A DNA stretch of 64,000 nucleotides from CAYUMU01 sp964445985 (GTDB taxonomy: Bacteria > Planctomycetota > Planctomycetia > Pirellulales > S012-138): positions 29,550 to 93,549 of the forward strand of contig CAYUMU010000013.1 in NCBI GenBank assembly GCA_964445985.1, read 5' to 3'. The notes under the pieces are model-generated. The model saw only the letters and a list, made by a program, of their open reading frames with translations, was not told the origin of the DNA and made no database searches. Within the stretch, counting starts at the first letter, position 1, and the number at the start of each line of letters is the position of its first letter. The position numbers and the translations under genes were made by a program. Positions 54,118-62,043 of the stretch are shown here, one piece after another.

Positions 54118-55941
54118 TTATTCGTCGTCACTCATTTTACCAAAGATTGAGCCGAGGAAGCCCCGCTTTTTCTTGAGCTCAGGCGAGTCGTCTTTGTAGG
54201 ACCGCGATTCGGAATCGCCGTTCTTCTTTTTAAGCGAAGGGAACAAATCGGGCAGCGGGTTGCTCACCACGATATCGGCGTCATCTTCGGTCGTCGATTC
54301 CTCGTCGTCGGAGCTTCCGCGGCGGATACTGCGGCCAGCCTGGGGCAGGGCGTCAATTTCCAGTCGGCAGATGCCGAGCGCCTTGTTGCGATTGGCTTGT
54401 TGCAGCATTTGAGCCACGTCGGGGTAGGTGGCTCCCAGTTCCACGCAGGCGCGAATCACGTCGTCGACACGCGGCGGCACCTGGCGTTTTTGGTCGGGCT
54501 GACCCACGGCAAATCGACTCACGGTGACCGGCCCACCGGCGGGCGCTTTAACCAGGATCTGCTTGCCGGCTTCCAGCAACAGGGGCGTTTGCAGCATGTG
54601 GTCGTGGCCGAACAGCACGATCTCGGGGCGGAAGTTGGCGGTCAGGTGAATCATCGCCGGACCGGTCGTATGCATGATGTGATAGCTGAATTCGTTATCT
54701 CTTCCCAGCATTTCGCCGCGAACCAGCGGATCGTTCTTGTTCATGGCCCACAGGGCTCGGAACGCACCGTAACGCGTTTCCGCGCTGGGCACATGCAGCA
54801 ACTGCTGCAACTGGTCTCGGGCTTCGAAATCCGTCATTGCCGACAAGGCCGTTAGGGCAAACACTCGGAACGCCGGCTCGTTGCGGGCTGCCAGCCCCAG
54901 CGGCTTGGCGGCCTTATCCGAATCCTCGTGCGCTAGATAGGCCAGCGCTTCGGCCGAATAGAATTGCACCTCGAGATCGCGGGACTCCAAGCCTTTGAGC
55001 AGCACTGGCGCGGCCTCGGCGCCCACGGCTTCTAGCCGCAGCGCGGCCCTCGAGGCCGCCAATGGATCGAGCAACTGCCGCTCCAACATTTCCAGCCGGG
55101 TGATTCGATCCGTGGCCGATTCATTCAAGGGCGCCGATCGAATCACGCGCAGGTAACGGGGAATGTTGTGGCGATACTGCGGATGAACCCGCAGTTCGAC
55201 GAACTCATCGTTCTTGGGCGTGGCGACGTTCTCTTTCGATCCGCCCTGGTAAGTGTGAAACCGGCGATTTACCGCCATGCCCACCTGGTAGCTATAACGC
55301 ACCGCCTGATAGTTCGGGCGCATCAACAATCCCAACTGGTGATCGTGGGCGGTTTTGCCACCACCCAGCACTCGGCCGCGCGTGGCGCTGGAGCGGTCTT
55401 CCTGCCCCTCGGCCTCGGGATCCACCAGAATGGGGCCTTCGCCGATCGCGAGCAAGGTGCCTTCTTTAATATCGCCGTTGATCACGCGTTTTTCGGTGAG
55501 ACGCACCTGCATCAGGTAACCACCGCGCAGGCTCTTGGTTTCGCTGCCATTGGGCACGCGAATTTCCAAGTCAAAGGGATCGCCCTTGAGGGCGCCGGCC
55601 TTGATGTTGCCTCGAACCAGCACCAGCGCGGTATCGGGCCGGGCCAGCATTTGCTTGACGTCTTTGATATTCCGCTTGCGCATGTCCTCTTCCATCATCG
55701 AGCGGAAGATCGTCGGCGCGGGGTCTTCGCCCGTGCCCGGCAACCCCACCACCAGCCCCACGCCTTCCACGGGTATGGCGCCGGGACCATAGGCCACGGC
55801 GACGTCGCCCACCAGGGTGGTGGAGTTCGAAAACTCGTCGTCATCGCCTTCGGGGCTCTGCGCTCGGCCATTCTTTAACAGCGGACTGCAGCCCGATAGC
55901 AGCAGCAACCCACAAATGGCCCAAGGGAAAATGGCATTCAT
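54118..55941 (-). CDS. Lipoprotein with FlgI-like (P-ring) region and HEAT-type repeats
   Basis: The 607-residue protein starts with a lipobox signal (LLLLSGC, Cys about residue 18). A FlgI-like region follows (about residues 40-260: VEGVGLVVGLPGTGEDPAPTI, RSMMEEDMRKRNI, VLVRGNIKAGALKGDPFDLEI), as in the flagellar P-ring protein. Residues about 290-400 hold HEAT-like helical repeats. A late beta-type region follows, and the tail is acidic and Lys-rich (SKKK-type). Its length far exceeds FlgI (about 350-370 residues), and no flagellar gene is nearby. The start at 55941 follows from the lipobox. It is a separate gene 251 bases upstream of smc. Confidence 0.8.
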   Translation of the reverse strand: MNAIFPWAICGLLLLSGCSPLLKNGRAQSPEGDDDEFSNSTTLVGDVAVAYGPGAIPVEGVGLVVGLPGTGEDPAPTIFRSMMEEDMRKRNIKDVKQMLARPDTALVLVRGNIKAGALKGDPFDLEIRVPNGSETKSLRGGYLMQVRLTEKRVINGDIKEGTLLAIGEGPILVDPEAEGQEDRSSATRGRVLGGGKTAHDHQLGLLMRPNYQAVRYSYQVGMAVNRRFHTYQGGSKENVATPKNDEFVELRVHPQYRHNIPRYLRVIRSAPLNESATDRITRLEMLERQLLDPLAASRAALRLEAVGAEAAPVLLKGLESRDLEVQFYSAEALAYLAHEDSDKAAKPLGLAARNEPAFRVFALTALSAMTDFEARDQLQQLLHVPSAETRYGAFRALWAMNKNDPLVRGEMLGRDNEFSYHIMHTTGPAMIHLTANFRPEIVLFGHDHMLQTPLLLEAGKQILVKAPAGGPVTVSRFAVGQPDQKRQVPPRVDDVIRACVELGATYPDVAQMLQQANRNKALGICRLEIDALPQAGRSIRRGSSDDEESTTEDDADIVVSNPLPDLFPSLKKKNGDSESRSYKDDSPELKKKRGFLGSIFGKMSDDE

Positions 55942-56608
55942 GCCGACGTGGCTCCCACAAGTTGCACGCCCTCTCATGGCGCGGTTCGATGGAACCACCG
56001 GCACGGAACATCTCCGTGCCCGCCACTGAGGCAAGCAAACCTTTGCGAATCTAATGCAAGAAAGGTAGACAAGCGGGCGGGAGAATAGGAAGGCACTTGT
56101 GGGTCGTCAAGCCCAGTTCGTAGGCGTGCCGTGCCCGATATGAAGCTGAGGGGTTCGCCGATGGCAGCCTTGCCAACAGCTTGCTTGGCCCGTCAGGCGC
56201 CAGTGCCCCCAGGGCGAGGAGAAACACTCTCCTCTTGCTTGACGATCTGCCCTGGCCACGCGCCACACTTCTTGCGAAACCGCCCGATTGCCCACCCCAA
56301 CAGGCCAAGCGCCGCTAGCACCGGGGGCGCACGCACCAGATTCATGCGGTCTACTATTGACGGTTGCGCCGCCAATGACCCGAAGGCGACCACCGGGAGC
56401 CTGGATTCGTAGGCTATTAGCTCGCGGCGGAGGACGTTGGGAGCGCAGCGCTCAATAATTGGAGCAAAGTCGGCGCGACTCACTCGGACAGGATATGCTG
56501 AGAGCGTGTCCCCCCCCGGTATGAAACCGGACAGTCGCAAGAGCTGGGATTGGTTTCCGACTCCAGGCTGCCGGAAACGATCGATCGCCCCGTACCAGGA
56601 GATCTGCC
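55942..56608. other. Intergenic region, possible decayed short membrane frame
   Basis: These 667 bases lie between divergent genes. On the minus strand (56193-56345) a 50-codon frame encodes one hydrophobic segment followed by basic residues (VLAALGLLGWAIGRFRKK), which looks like a C-terminal sorting or anchor signal of the PEP-CTERM kind without its protein. A 7-base stem (56216-56222 with 56228-56234) is inside it. I do not call this a gene. Confidence 0.35.
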
Positions 56609-57781
56609 GTGTCTCGTATTCTAACTTGCGCAACGGTGCTCTTGATTCTGACGTACAGCGGCTTAGTGGCTCAGTCACCCCAAAATGGCGAACGCGCCGA
56701 GGCCGTGTCCGCGGCGAAACAGCCCACCTCGCGCACTTACAAGCTGCGTATTTCGTTTGCGCGCGACTCGTTGAAAAATGCGTTGGAGTTGATCTCCGCT
56801 AAGATTGGCGTACCCATCGAAATTGAGCGTCACGATCTGATGCTGGAGGGTATAACCCAAAATCAGGCATTCGGCTTCGATGACTCGACTTTGACCGTGG
56901 ACGAACTCATTCGAAAGTATCTGCTGAAGTGCAATCCTGACGATAAGTTGGCGTATGTCGCGCGGACGGATCGCCAAGGGATCGCTACGGTTCACATCGT
57001 CTCCCGCAAAGGCGCCGCGAACCGCGGCGAGGCGTTGTTTCCGGAGTTCACGCTGGCGCTGCCCGAGAAGATGCCAGAAATTGTCAAGGATGCTGGTCCG
57101 TGGTCCTCTGACATTCGAGCGACCACCGTTGAAAGCGAAGTGGGCCAGCAAATCAGGGCTTTAGGCAAAGCCCTAACCGCCGCCGCGCCCGAGCAAGCAA
57201 CGCACGCGGCCGTGGTGCAACTCGCCGTGTTGTTCCGCGTGATTGACGAATACGATGCCAAAGTGCGCTGGAAGAGCGAGGCCGGGGGGGTTTGGAAAGA
57301 CTTGGGCAGCAACCTGCCACCCCGCTCCGCCTGGAGCGACCGCCAAAGGCAACAAGCGGTGGCCCTGCATGATGACCTGCAAAAACTTTTGACGAACGAC
57401 AAGTGGCCACGCGCCGCGGCTGCTCCGGCCCAAATCACCTGGCAGCAAATGGCGCCGCGTGCAGAACTCATGCGGCGGATCGAGCCTGCCTTGAAGGAAC
57501 ATCTGGCAATCTACACCGGCCAGGAGAAGGACCCGGTTGCTGCCCGCGAGGACCTTCAGCACCAGGCAGAAATCATTGCCGTGCTGGCCCGAGCGATTCA
57601 AGCCAACAGCTATGAGTACGCCGACGAACAGGAATACGCGGACTACGCGAAGACGCTGGAGCAGCAGGCCAAGGCAATCGCCGCCGCGGCAGCCGGCAAC
57701 CAAGACGCCGCCACATTAGGGCAGGAAATCAAGCTGCTGCGCAAAACTTGCAGCGATTGCCACGCCAATTTTCGCAGCTGA
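56609..57781 (+). CDS. Exported protein with secretin-type N-terminal domain and C-terminal heme motif
   Basis: The 390-residue protein has a signal peptide (about residues 1-21, ending GLVAQ). Residues about 45-130 (ARDSLKNALELISAKIGVPIEIE, LEGITQNQAF, LTVDELIRKYLL) match the short STN-like domain found at the N-terminus of secretins and TonB-dependent receptors. The middle is helical with many Gln and Ala. The extreme C-terminus carries one c-type heme motif, CSDCHANFRS (about residues 381-390), in a cytochrome c'-like helical bundle. A signal peptide plus one heme motif argues for a periplasmic redox or sensory protein; function unknown. Confidence 0.8.
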   Translation: MSRILTCATVLLILTYSGLVAQSPQNGERAEAVSAAKQPTSRTYKLRISFARDSLKNALELISAKIGVPIEIERHDLMLEGITQNQAFGFDDSTLTVDELIRKYLLKCNPDDKLAYVARTDRQGIATVHIVSRKGAANRGEALFPEFTLALPEKMPEIVKDAGPWSSDIRATTVESEVGQQIRALGKALTAAAPEQATHAAVVQLAVLFRVIDEYDAKVRWKSEAGGVWKDLGSNLPPRSAWSDRQRQQAVALHDDLQKLLTNDKWPRAAAAPAQITWQQMAPRAELMRRIEPALKEHLAIYTGQEKDPVAAREDLQHQAEIIAVLARAIQANSYEYADEQEYADYAKTLEQQAKAIAAAAAGNQDAATLGQEIKLLRKTCSDCHANFRS

Positions 57782-57886
57782 GTCGATGCGCGAGGGCGGA
57801 TCGAGCGGTAATAGCTGAGTGAAGGCATGACTGTCCATATTGACATCGATCAAGTCATGGATTGGATTCCTGCCGGATGAGAGTCG

Positions 57887-58159
57887 TCACTCCTCTCGAC
57901 GATCCGCCGCCTTGCCCAGTAGTGCGTAACGGGCGAAATCGATCAAGCCGGAAAAGCGAAACGTGGGGTCGACGTATCGTTCAATCACGTAGAAGGCGAA
58001 GTAGTAGGATCGACAAAAGGCCCAGATTGCCAGCGCGAGCAACAGACCGGTAAGAATCTCCGGATTTCGAACGATAAGAATTGCTGACGCCAGCAGCCCC
58101 AGCGTTAGAAACAGAAATCCCTTGAGCCAAATTGCCTTTGGATTGGTGAGGTTCGCCAT
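57887..58159 (-). CDS. Small two-helix membrane protein
   Basis: The 90-residue protein has hydrophobic helices at about residues 12-30 and 36-56. The tail contains SYYFAFYVIERYVDPTFRFSGLIDFARYALLGK, a semi-amphipathic segment that may lie on the membrane. The ATG at 58159 is favoured because the longer frame adds only 11 residues. It lies between the STN-like/heme gene and the SEC-C gene, both on the other strand, with no known link to either. No family recognised. Confidence 0.6.
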   Translation of the reverse strand: MANLTNPKAIWLKGFLFLTLGLLASAILIVRNPEILTGLLLALAIWAFCRSYYFAFYVIERYVDPTFRFSGLIDFARYALLGKAADRREE

Positions 58160-58341
58160 GTCAAGAGCCGGTCTTAGGATTACTTGGGGCAATCGAGCCA
58201 GTAGCGGTTCACCTTGCGTGATCGCCGCGGTATCATTGTACCTGCCATGCTTGTCGCGAAGGTTCTACCACGTAGCGAGCTCGCCGTCGCTTGGCCGTGG
58301 CTCCGCATTCATTCAGCGTAACCATACGGAGGGAACTAGAA

Positions 58342-58767
58342 ATGGGCGCCATTGCAGAGGCATTCGTGGCCTATGCACAGCCGCTGCTCGATCAGACGGA
58401 TGGATCTGAAGGGCAGTTGAACAAGGCATTCACGATTAGCCAGCTATGCTATAACCTCGCCCTGATGCCGGAAGAGCACCGGGATCAGACTCTGGACGAG
58501 ATGAGACCAAGTCTTCAGATGGACGACGCGGAATTCGATGACTTTAGGCGTTCCATCGTCCTTCCCATGATCCGACGACACCAAGAGATGTTCCCACAGC
58601 TGCATCAGCGCCGTTCGAAGAACACTCCGCTAAGCGGCCCTGCATTGGGGGGCCGCGGGAGAACGGCGGCGTCTGGCGAAGTGTACCCCGGAACCGATCG
58701 CTACGCGCCATGTCCCTGTAATAGCGGTCGAAAGTACAAGTTCTGCTGCGGTAATAAGAGCCGTTGA
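58342..58767 (+). CDS. Protein with C-terminal SEC-C zinc motif
   Basis: The 141-residue protein has an N-terminal helical part (about residues 1-85) and a C-terminal SEC-C motif, PCPCNSGRKYKFCC (about residues 122-135), which binds zinc in SecA and other proteins. A GGAGGGA sits before the ATG at 58342, a clear ribosome site, and decides the start over a longer frame. SEC-C domains mediate protein contacts; the protein itself is uncharacterised. Its N-terminal part does not resemble SecA. Confidence 0.82.
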   Translation: MGAIAEAFVAYAQPLLDQTDGSEGQLNKAFTISQLCYNLALMPEEHRDQTLDEMRPSLQMDDAEFDDFRRSIVLPMIRRHQEMFPQLHQRRSKNTPLSGPALGGRGRTAASGEVYPGTDRYAPCPCNSGRKYKFCCGNKSR

Positions 58768-58855
58768 TGGTCGTTCGCGGAGTGGAGTCTGGCCACCTTG
58801 GACTTCCGTTTGCGTAGCTAAGGTAGGGCCGGCCGAGTAAGCAGACACGTGTGGC

Positions 58856-58915
58856 ACTGCTTGCGGTCGAATGCGGTTTCCCTTGCAGAGCACGTTCGCC
58901 ACGACCGCAAGCAGT
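58856..58915. repeat. Large inverted repeat, 14-bp arms
   Basis: ACTGCTTGCGGTCG (58856-58869) pairs perfectly with 58902-58915 around a 32-base loop, 60 bases in all. It starts 88 bases after the SEC-C stop codon and just precedes the two GTGGTTG hairpins. Confidence 0.6.
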
Positions 58916-58927
58916 CAAGTAGTCAAG

Positions 58928-58948
58928 GGTGGTTGTTCATCAACCACC
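58928..58948. repeat. Hairpin GGTGGTTG-TTCAT-CAACCACC
   Basis: Perfect 8-base stem with a 5-base loop. The same stem, in 7 of its 8 pairs, recurs at 59068-59086. The pair may mark the ends of a roughly 160-base element. Confidence 0.6.
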
Positions 58949-59067
58949 TTCGGGGTTGATCGCCGAACCGTCCAGCAATTGCGGATCGATTCCGACGCTG
59001 GCGGTATTGGGCTGGACTTCGAGGGCTCGTTCTTGGTAGCCGATGGGTATGGCATTCGACCTTGGGG

Positions 59068-59086
59068 GTGGTTGGCGAGCAACCAC
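59068..59086. repeat. Hairpin GTGGTTG-GCGAG-CAACCAC
   Basis: Perfect 7-base stem with a 5-base loop, sharing its stem sequence with 58928-58948, 120 bases upstream. Confidence 0.6.
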
Positions 59087-59097
59087 TCTACCTTCTG

Positions 59098-59301
59098 TTA
59101 TGTGCCTTTTGGCGACGCGACGATGGCACGCAACGTTACAATATACGCAATGAATGAGACTACGGTTAACGGAAAGCCTAACACATTGGGCATGATCGTG
59201 AATCCGTCCTCGCCACCGAGAAGAAGCCAGGCGAAGATCCCCAGCGAATCGTCATGATGGAACCCCCAGATTGGTTCAACCCAAAGCAAATGACCACCCA
59301 A
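59098..59301 (-). CDS. Possible small membrane protein or remnant
   Basis: This frame encodes a hydrophobic protein of about 68 residues from a TTG at 59301. Two membrane-like segments are visible (about residues 21-30 and 41-60, with FPLTVVSFIAYIVTLRAI). The frame stays open upstream as far as the stop codon at 59371, adding LQRNHPVRHLVVVAFALL but no good start codon. It could be a small membrane gene with a TTG start, or the 3' part of a broken one. There is no ribosome site. It lies next to the glyoxalase remnant. Confidence 0.3.
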   Translation of the reverse strand: MGGHLLWVEPIWGFHHDDSLGIFAWLLLGGEDGFTIMPNVLGFPLTVVSFIAYIVTLRAIVASPKGT

Positions 59302-59370
59302 GAGGGCAAATGCGACAACAACGAGGTGTCTGACCGGGTGGTTGCGCTGAAGTGCTGTCGTGGACCGAGG

Positions 59371-59448
59371 TTATTCATGCCCGACATACTGAGTCAGCAT
59401 AATCACGTTGCCTTCGGGATCGGCAATCGAAGCAAAATGCTCAAGCCC
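59371..59448 (-). pseudogene. Glyoxalase/VOC-family C-terminal remnant
   Basis: This minus-strand frame ends in GLEHFASIADPEGNVIMLTQ and a few more residues, then a stop. FxxxADPEGNxI is the signature of the last strand of VOC (glyoxalase/bleomycin resistance) proteins. The rest of the domain, about 90 residues, is missing: its 5' end runs into the last codons of the desaturase gene in another frame. So this is a truncated relic directly fused to the end of that gene. Confidence 0.6.
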
Positions 59449-60823
59449 GCAAGCAGTGCTGGTTCGCAATCGAGATTCCGCTCACAATGGCCCCCACGAT
59501 GCCCACAAAGCCTTGGTCGGTTCCGCAAATAAACAAATTCGGCAGGTGCGTGGTGCCGTGGAAGTGTTTTTGTGGAGAGCCGTAGACGGCGCCGTTTTGG
59601 TGGCCGGTGAATTTGCGGATGGTGGTGGGCGTGAACATATCGGTGCCCACGATATGGTGGCGATAGTCAGGCACGAACTTCACCGCCGCTTCGTTCACGC
59701 GGTCGTACCATAACTGTTTGGCCGCGCGGTAGTCGGGCTCAGGCAGCGCGTTCCAACGGTCGAAGTTGGCGATCGCCGTGACGCGGATCAAGCCTTCGGC
59801 CAGCGGTTCGTCATACGCAAAATTATTGGGCGAGCAGATCACGCCGCAACGTGTGTCCACTAAGTCCTGACACTTTTCCCAGTGGAATTGAGGGCTGTCA
59901 TTGAAGAACACAATCGTGCGGTCGTTGCCGATCCGGCGGGGTTCAACATCCAGGGCCGAAATGGCTTCCACAAAACTCAACTGCCCTGGAGGTCCCTGGG
60001 TCTCCTGGCTGACGTCTTCGCACATTCGCATGGTTTCGAGCCAGCCGGCGCTGGAGAGGATTCGCCGGGCTTTTAGCTCGGTGCCGTCGTCGAGAATGAC
60101 CGCCTGCACTTGGCCCTCGTGCACGGCCAACCGTTGTACGCCGGCTCGCAACCGTAGTTCGCCCCCCAGGGCTTTGAACCGCCGGGTAAGCAATTTGAGA
60201 ATCGGCCGCACGCCTGCCCAGGGCCGCGCCAAGCCTTCCAAGAAAATACTGCGAAACATGATGCAGAACTGGCCCCAGTCCATATCGTGCTCGCGAGCGT
60301 TGCCGTAGAACATGAGCGGGCAAAACAGCATTTCGATCAGCAGGGGGTCGCGAAGGCGCCGGCCGACGAATTCGCGGGCCGATATGGTCGCATGCTCGGG
60401 CCTCAGGTCGTCGTAATCGGTGAGCGATTTGAGCAGGTGGCGAAAGCCGTCGCGCTCGGCGGGAAACTTGCGGGCCACTTCGTCGCACAACAGGTCCGAA
60501 TCGTTGGTAAAATTGAGCCGCACGCCAGGAAAGGCAATGGTGGAGCCCAATTGGGGTTTCAGTTGCAAATCGTCCCACGAGAACCGCAGTTGCCGCAGCA
60601 ACCGCGCCAGCGGCCCGCGACGGCTCCCTTTAGGGGTGAAGTTGGTCACGGCGTGCAGGCCAACATCGTAATTGCGGCCATCTTGGCGGTAGAAGGAGTT
60701 CAGGCCGCCGATGGTGGTGTGCCGCTCGAGGATACATACTTTTTGATCGTAGTAAGCCAGCCGGATGCCCGCGGCCAGGCCCGACATTCCAGCCCCGATA
60801 ATAATGGTGTCGTACATGTGCAA
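59441..60823 (-). CDS. Phytoene desaturase-like FAD oxidoreductase (CrtI/CrtISO/HpnE group)
   Basis: The 460-residue protein is an FAD-dependent amine-oxidase-type enzyme of the carotenoid/squalene desaturase group. The dinucleotide motif is DTIIIGAGMSGLAAGIRLA (residues about 5-23), followed by CILERHTTIGGLNSFYRQDGRNYDVGLHAVTNF. The C-terminal FAD motif is LPNLFICGTDQGFVGIVGAIVSGISIAN. No signal peptide or transmembrane helix is obvious. The group includes phytoene desaturases, CrtISO isomerases and the squalene-forming HpnE, and this sequence does not decide between them. It overlaps by eight bases the VOC remnant at its 3' end. The start could also be the second Met (60817). Confidence 0.85.
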   Translation of the reverse strand: MHMYDTIIIGAGMSGLAAGIRLAYYDQKVCILERHTTIGGLNSFYRQDGRNYDVGLHAVTNFTPKGSRRGPLARLLRQLRFSWDDLQLKPQLGSTIAFPGVRLNFTNDSDLLCDEVARKFPAERDGFRHLLKSLTDYDDLRPEHATISAREFVGRRLRDPLLIEMLFCPLMFYGNAREHDMDWGQFCIMFRSIFLEGLARPWAGVRPILKLLTRRFKALGGELRLRAGVQRLAVHEGQVQAVILDDGTELKARRILSSAGWLETMRMCEDVSQETQGPPGQLSFVEAISALDVEPRRIGNDRTIVFFNDSPQFHWEKCQDLVDTRCGVICSPNNFAYDEPLAEGLIRVTAIANFDRWNALPEPDYRAAKQLWYDRVNEAAVKFVPDYRHHIVGTDMFTPTTIRKFTGHQNGAVYGSPQKHFHGTTHLPNLFICGTDQGFVGIVGAIVSGISIANQHCLRA

Positions 60824-61000
60824 CTGGCGGAAGTTCAGCAGTAAGCGAGGAAAGCAGGTTGAGCCCCCCGCGGCAAGCGGGGCTCACCCCGTTAAATTAG
60901 CAGAGAACCAGGGGATGGCGTAAGCGGCTAAGCTTTCGCCGGCGGCCGGTTGTTGCTGCTAGCAAGCACGGTCGTTCAAGCGTTTTTTGGGAGGGTACGA

Positions 61001-62041
61001 GTGGCTGCCGCGGAGAATCGTTCACAAAGCCCCATCCGGTTTGGCATCCTGGGGGCAGCCCGAATTGCCGACAAGCTGGCTCCAGCCATCCGCCAGGCGG
61101 CGGGCGCCGAGCTGGTTGCGGTAGCCAGCCGCAGCAAGGAGAAAGCCGCGGCCAAAGCCCAGGAATGGGGCGCCGAGACCAGCTACGGAAGCTACGAAGC
61201 CCTGCTGGCCGACGAATCGATCGATGCGGTGTACATTCCCCTGCCGCCTTCGCTGCATTTGCCCTGGACCCGCGCCGCGGCGGCGGCTGGCAAGCACGTG
61301 CTCTGCGAAAAACCGCTCGCCGCCACGCTGGCCGAAGCCGAAGAAATGGCCGCCGTTTGCCGCGAGGCCGGCGTGCAACTGCTCGACGGCACCATGTGGG
61401 TACATCATCCCCGCTCGGCCGAAATGCGGCTTTTTCTGCAAGACGGCAGCCTGGGCAATCTCCGCCGCGTTACGTCCACCTTCACGTTTAACGGCGCGGA
61501 AATGCTGCCGGAGAACGACTTTCGCTGGCGGCGGGAATTCGGCGGCGGTTCTCTGCTCGACCTGGGGTGGTACTGCGTAAGAGCTTCGTTGTGGGCTTTC
61601 GGCGGGCTGCCGCTCCGCGTTACGGCTCAAGCTGCTTGGCAAAACGAGGTCGATGTCGATTTCTCGGGTTGGATGTGGTTCGCCGGGGATCGCGTGGCCT
61701 CGTTCGATTGCGGCTTTCGCACCGTGCGGCGAAAGTGGTTCGAGATCGCGGGCGATCAGGCATCGCTGGTTTGCGACGATTTCACTCGCCCTTGGGATGA
61801 AGAACAGGCCCGGTTTTGGATTCATGGCCCCAACGGTAAGCTTTCCACGCACACTTCGCCGGTAGCTTCGCAAGAAGTCTGCATGATCGAGAATTTTTGC
61901 CGGACCCTGGCGGCCAACAAAATTCGCGAAGATTGGGCCGCGGACGCCGTGGCTACCCAAGCGGTATGCGCGGCGCTCGATCAGGCCGCCCGAGCGGGCA
62001 CGGTGGTGGAACTGCCCGCCGGATCCCACAACAGAACCTGA
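61001..62041 (+). CDS. Gfo/Idh/MocA-family NAD(P)-dependent oxidoreductase
   Basis: The 346-residue protein has an N-terminal Rossmann fold (IRFGILGAARIADKLAPAI, SRSKEKAAAKAQEWG, IDAVYIPLPPSLHLPWTRAA, KHVLCEKPLAATLAEAEEM), with the family's EKP motif, and a C-terminal substrate domain (DFRWRREFGGGSLLDLGWY). Relatives oxidise or epimerise sugars and inositol. I place the start at a GTG (61001), because a GGAGGG site lies five bases before it; a TTG 17 codons upstream adds an unlikely hydrophobic leader. The following membrane gene starts two bases after this stop, so they are likely translationally linked. Confidence 0.92.
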   Translation: MAAAENRSQSPIRFGILGAARIADKLAPAIRQAAGAELVAVASRSKEKAAAKAQEWGAETSYGSYEALLADESIDAVYIPLPPSLHLPWTRAAAAAGKHVLCEKPLAATLAEAEEMAAVCREAGVQLLDGTMWVHHPRSAEMRLFLQDGSLGNLRRVTSTFTFNGAEMLPENDFRWRREFGGGSLLDLGWYCVRASLWAFGGLPLRVTAQAAWQNEVDVDFSGWMWFAGDRVASFDCGFRTVRRKWFEIAGDQASLVCDDFTRPWDEEQARFWIHGPNGKLSTHTSPVASQEVCMIENFCRTLAANKIREDWAADAVATQAVCAALDQAARAGTVVELPAGSHNRT

Positions 62042-62043
62042 CC

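Larger units (their letters stand above)
58768..59097. other. Intergenic segment with three hairpins, possible mobile element
   Basis: After the SEC-C gene there is an inverted repeat (58856-58869 with 58902-58915, 14 perfect pairs, 32-base loop). Two further hairpins share the stem GTGGTTG/CAACCAC (58928-58948 and 59068-59086). Between them the minus strand has an open frame of about 45 codons (from ARQPPPRSNA to NPEGG). No full gene is recognised. The layout resembles a short non-autonomous repeat. Confidence 0.5.

Noticed and set aside
58871..59257. 128-codon plus-strand frame after the SEC-C gene
   Set aside because: It runs through the hairpin cluster and opposite the small membrane frame, and has no recognisable domain or ribosome site.
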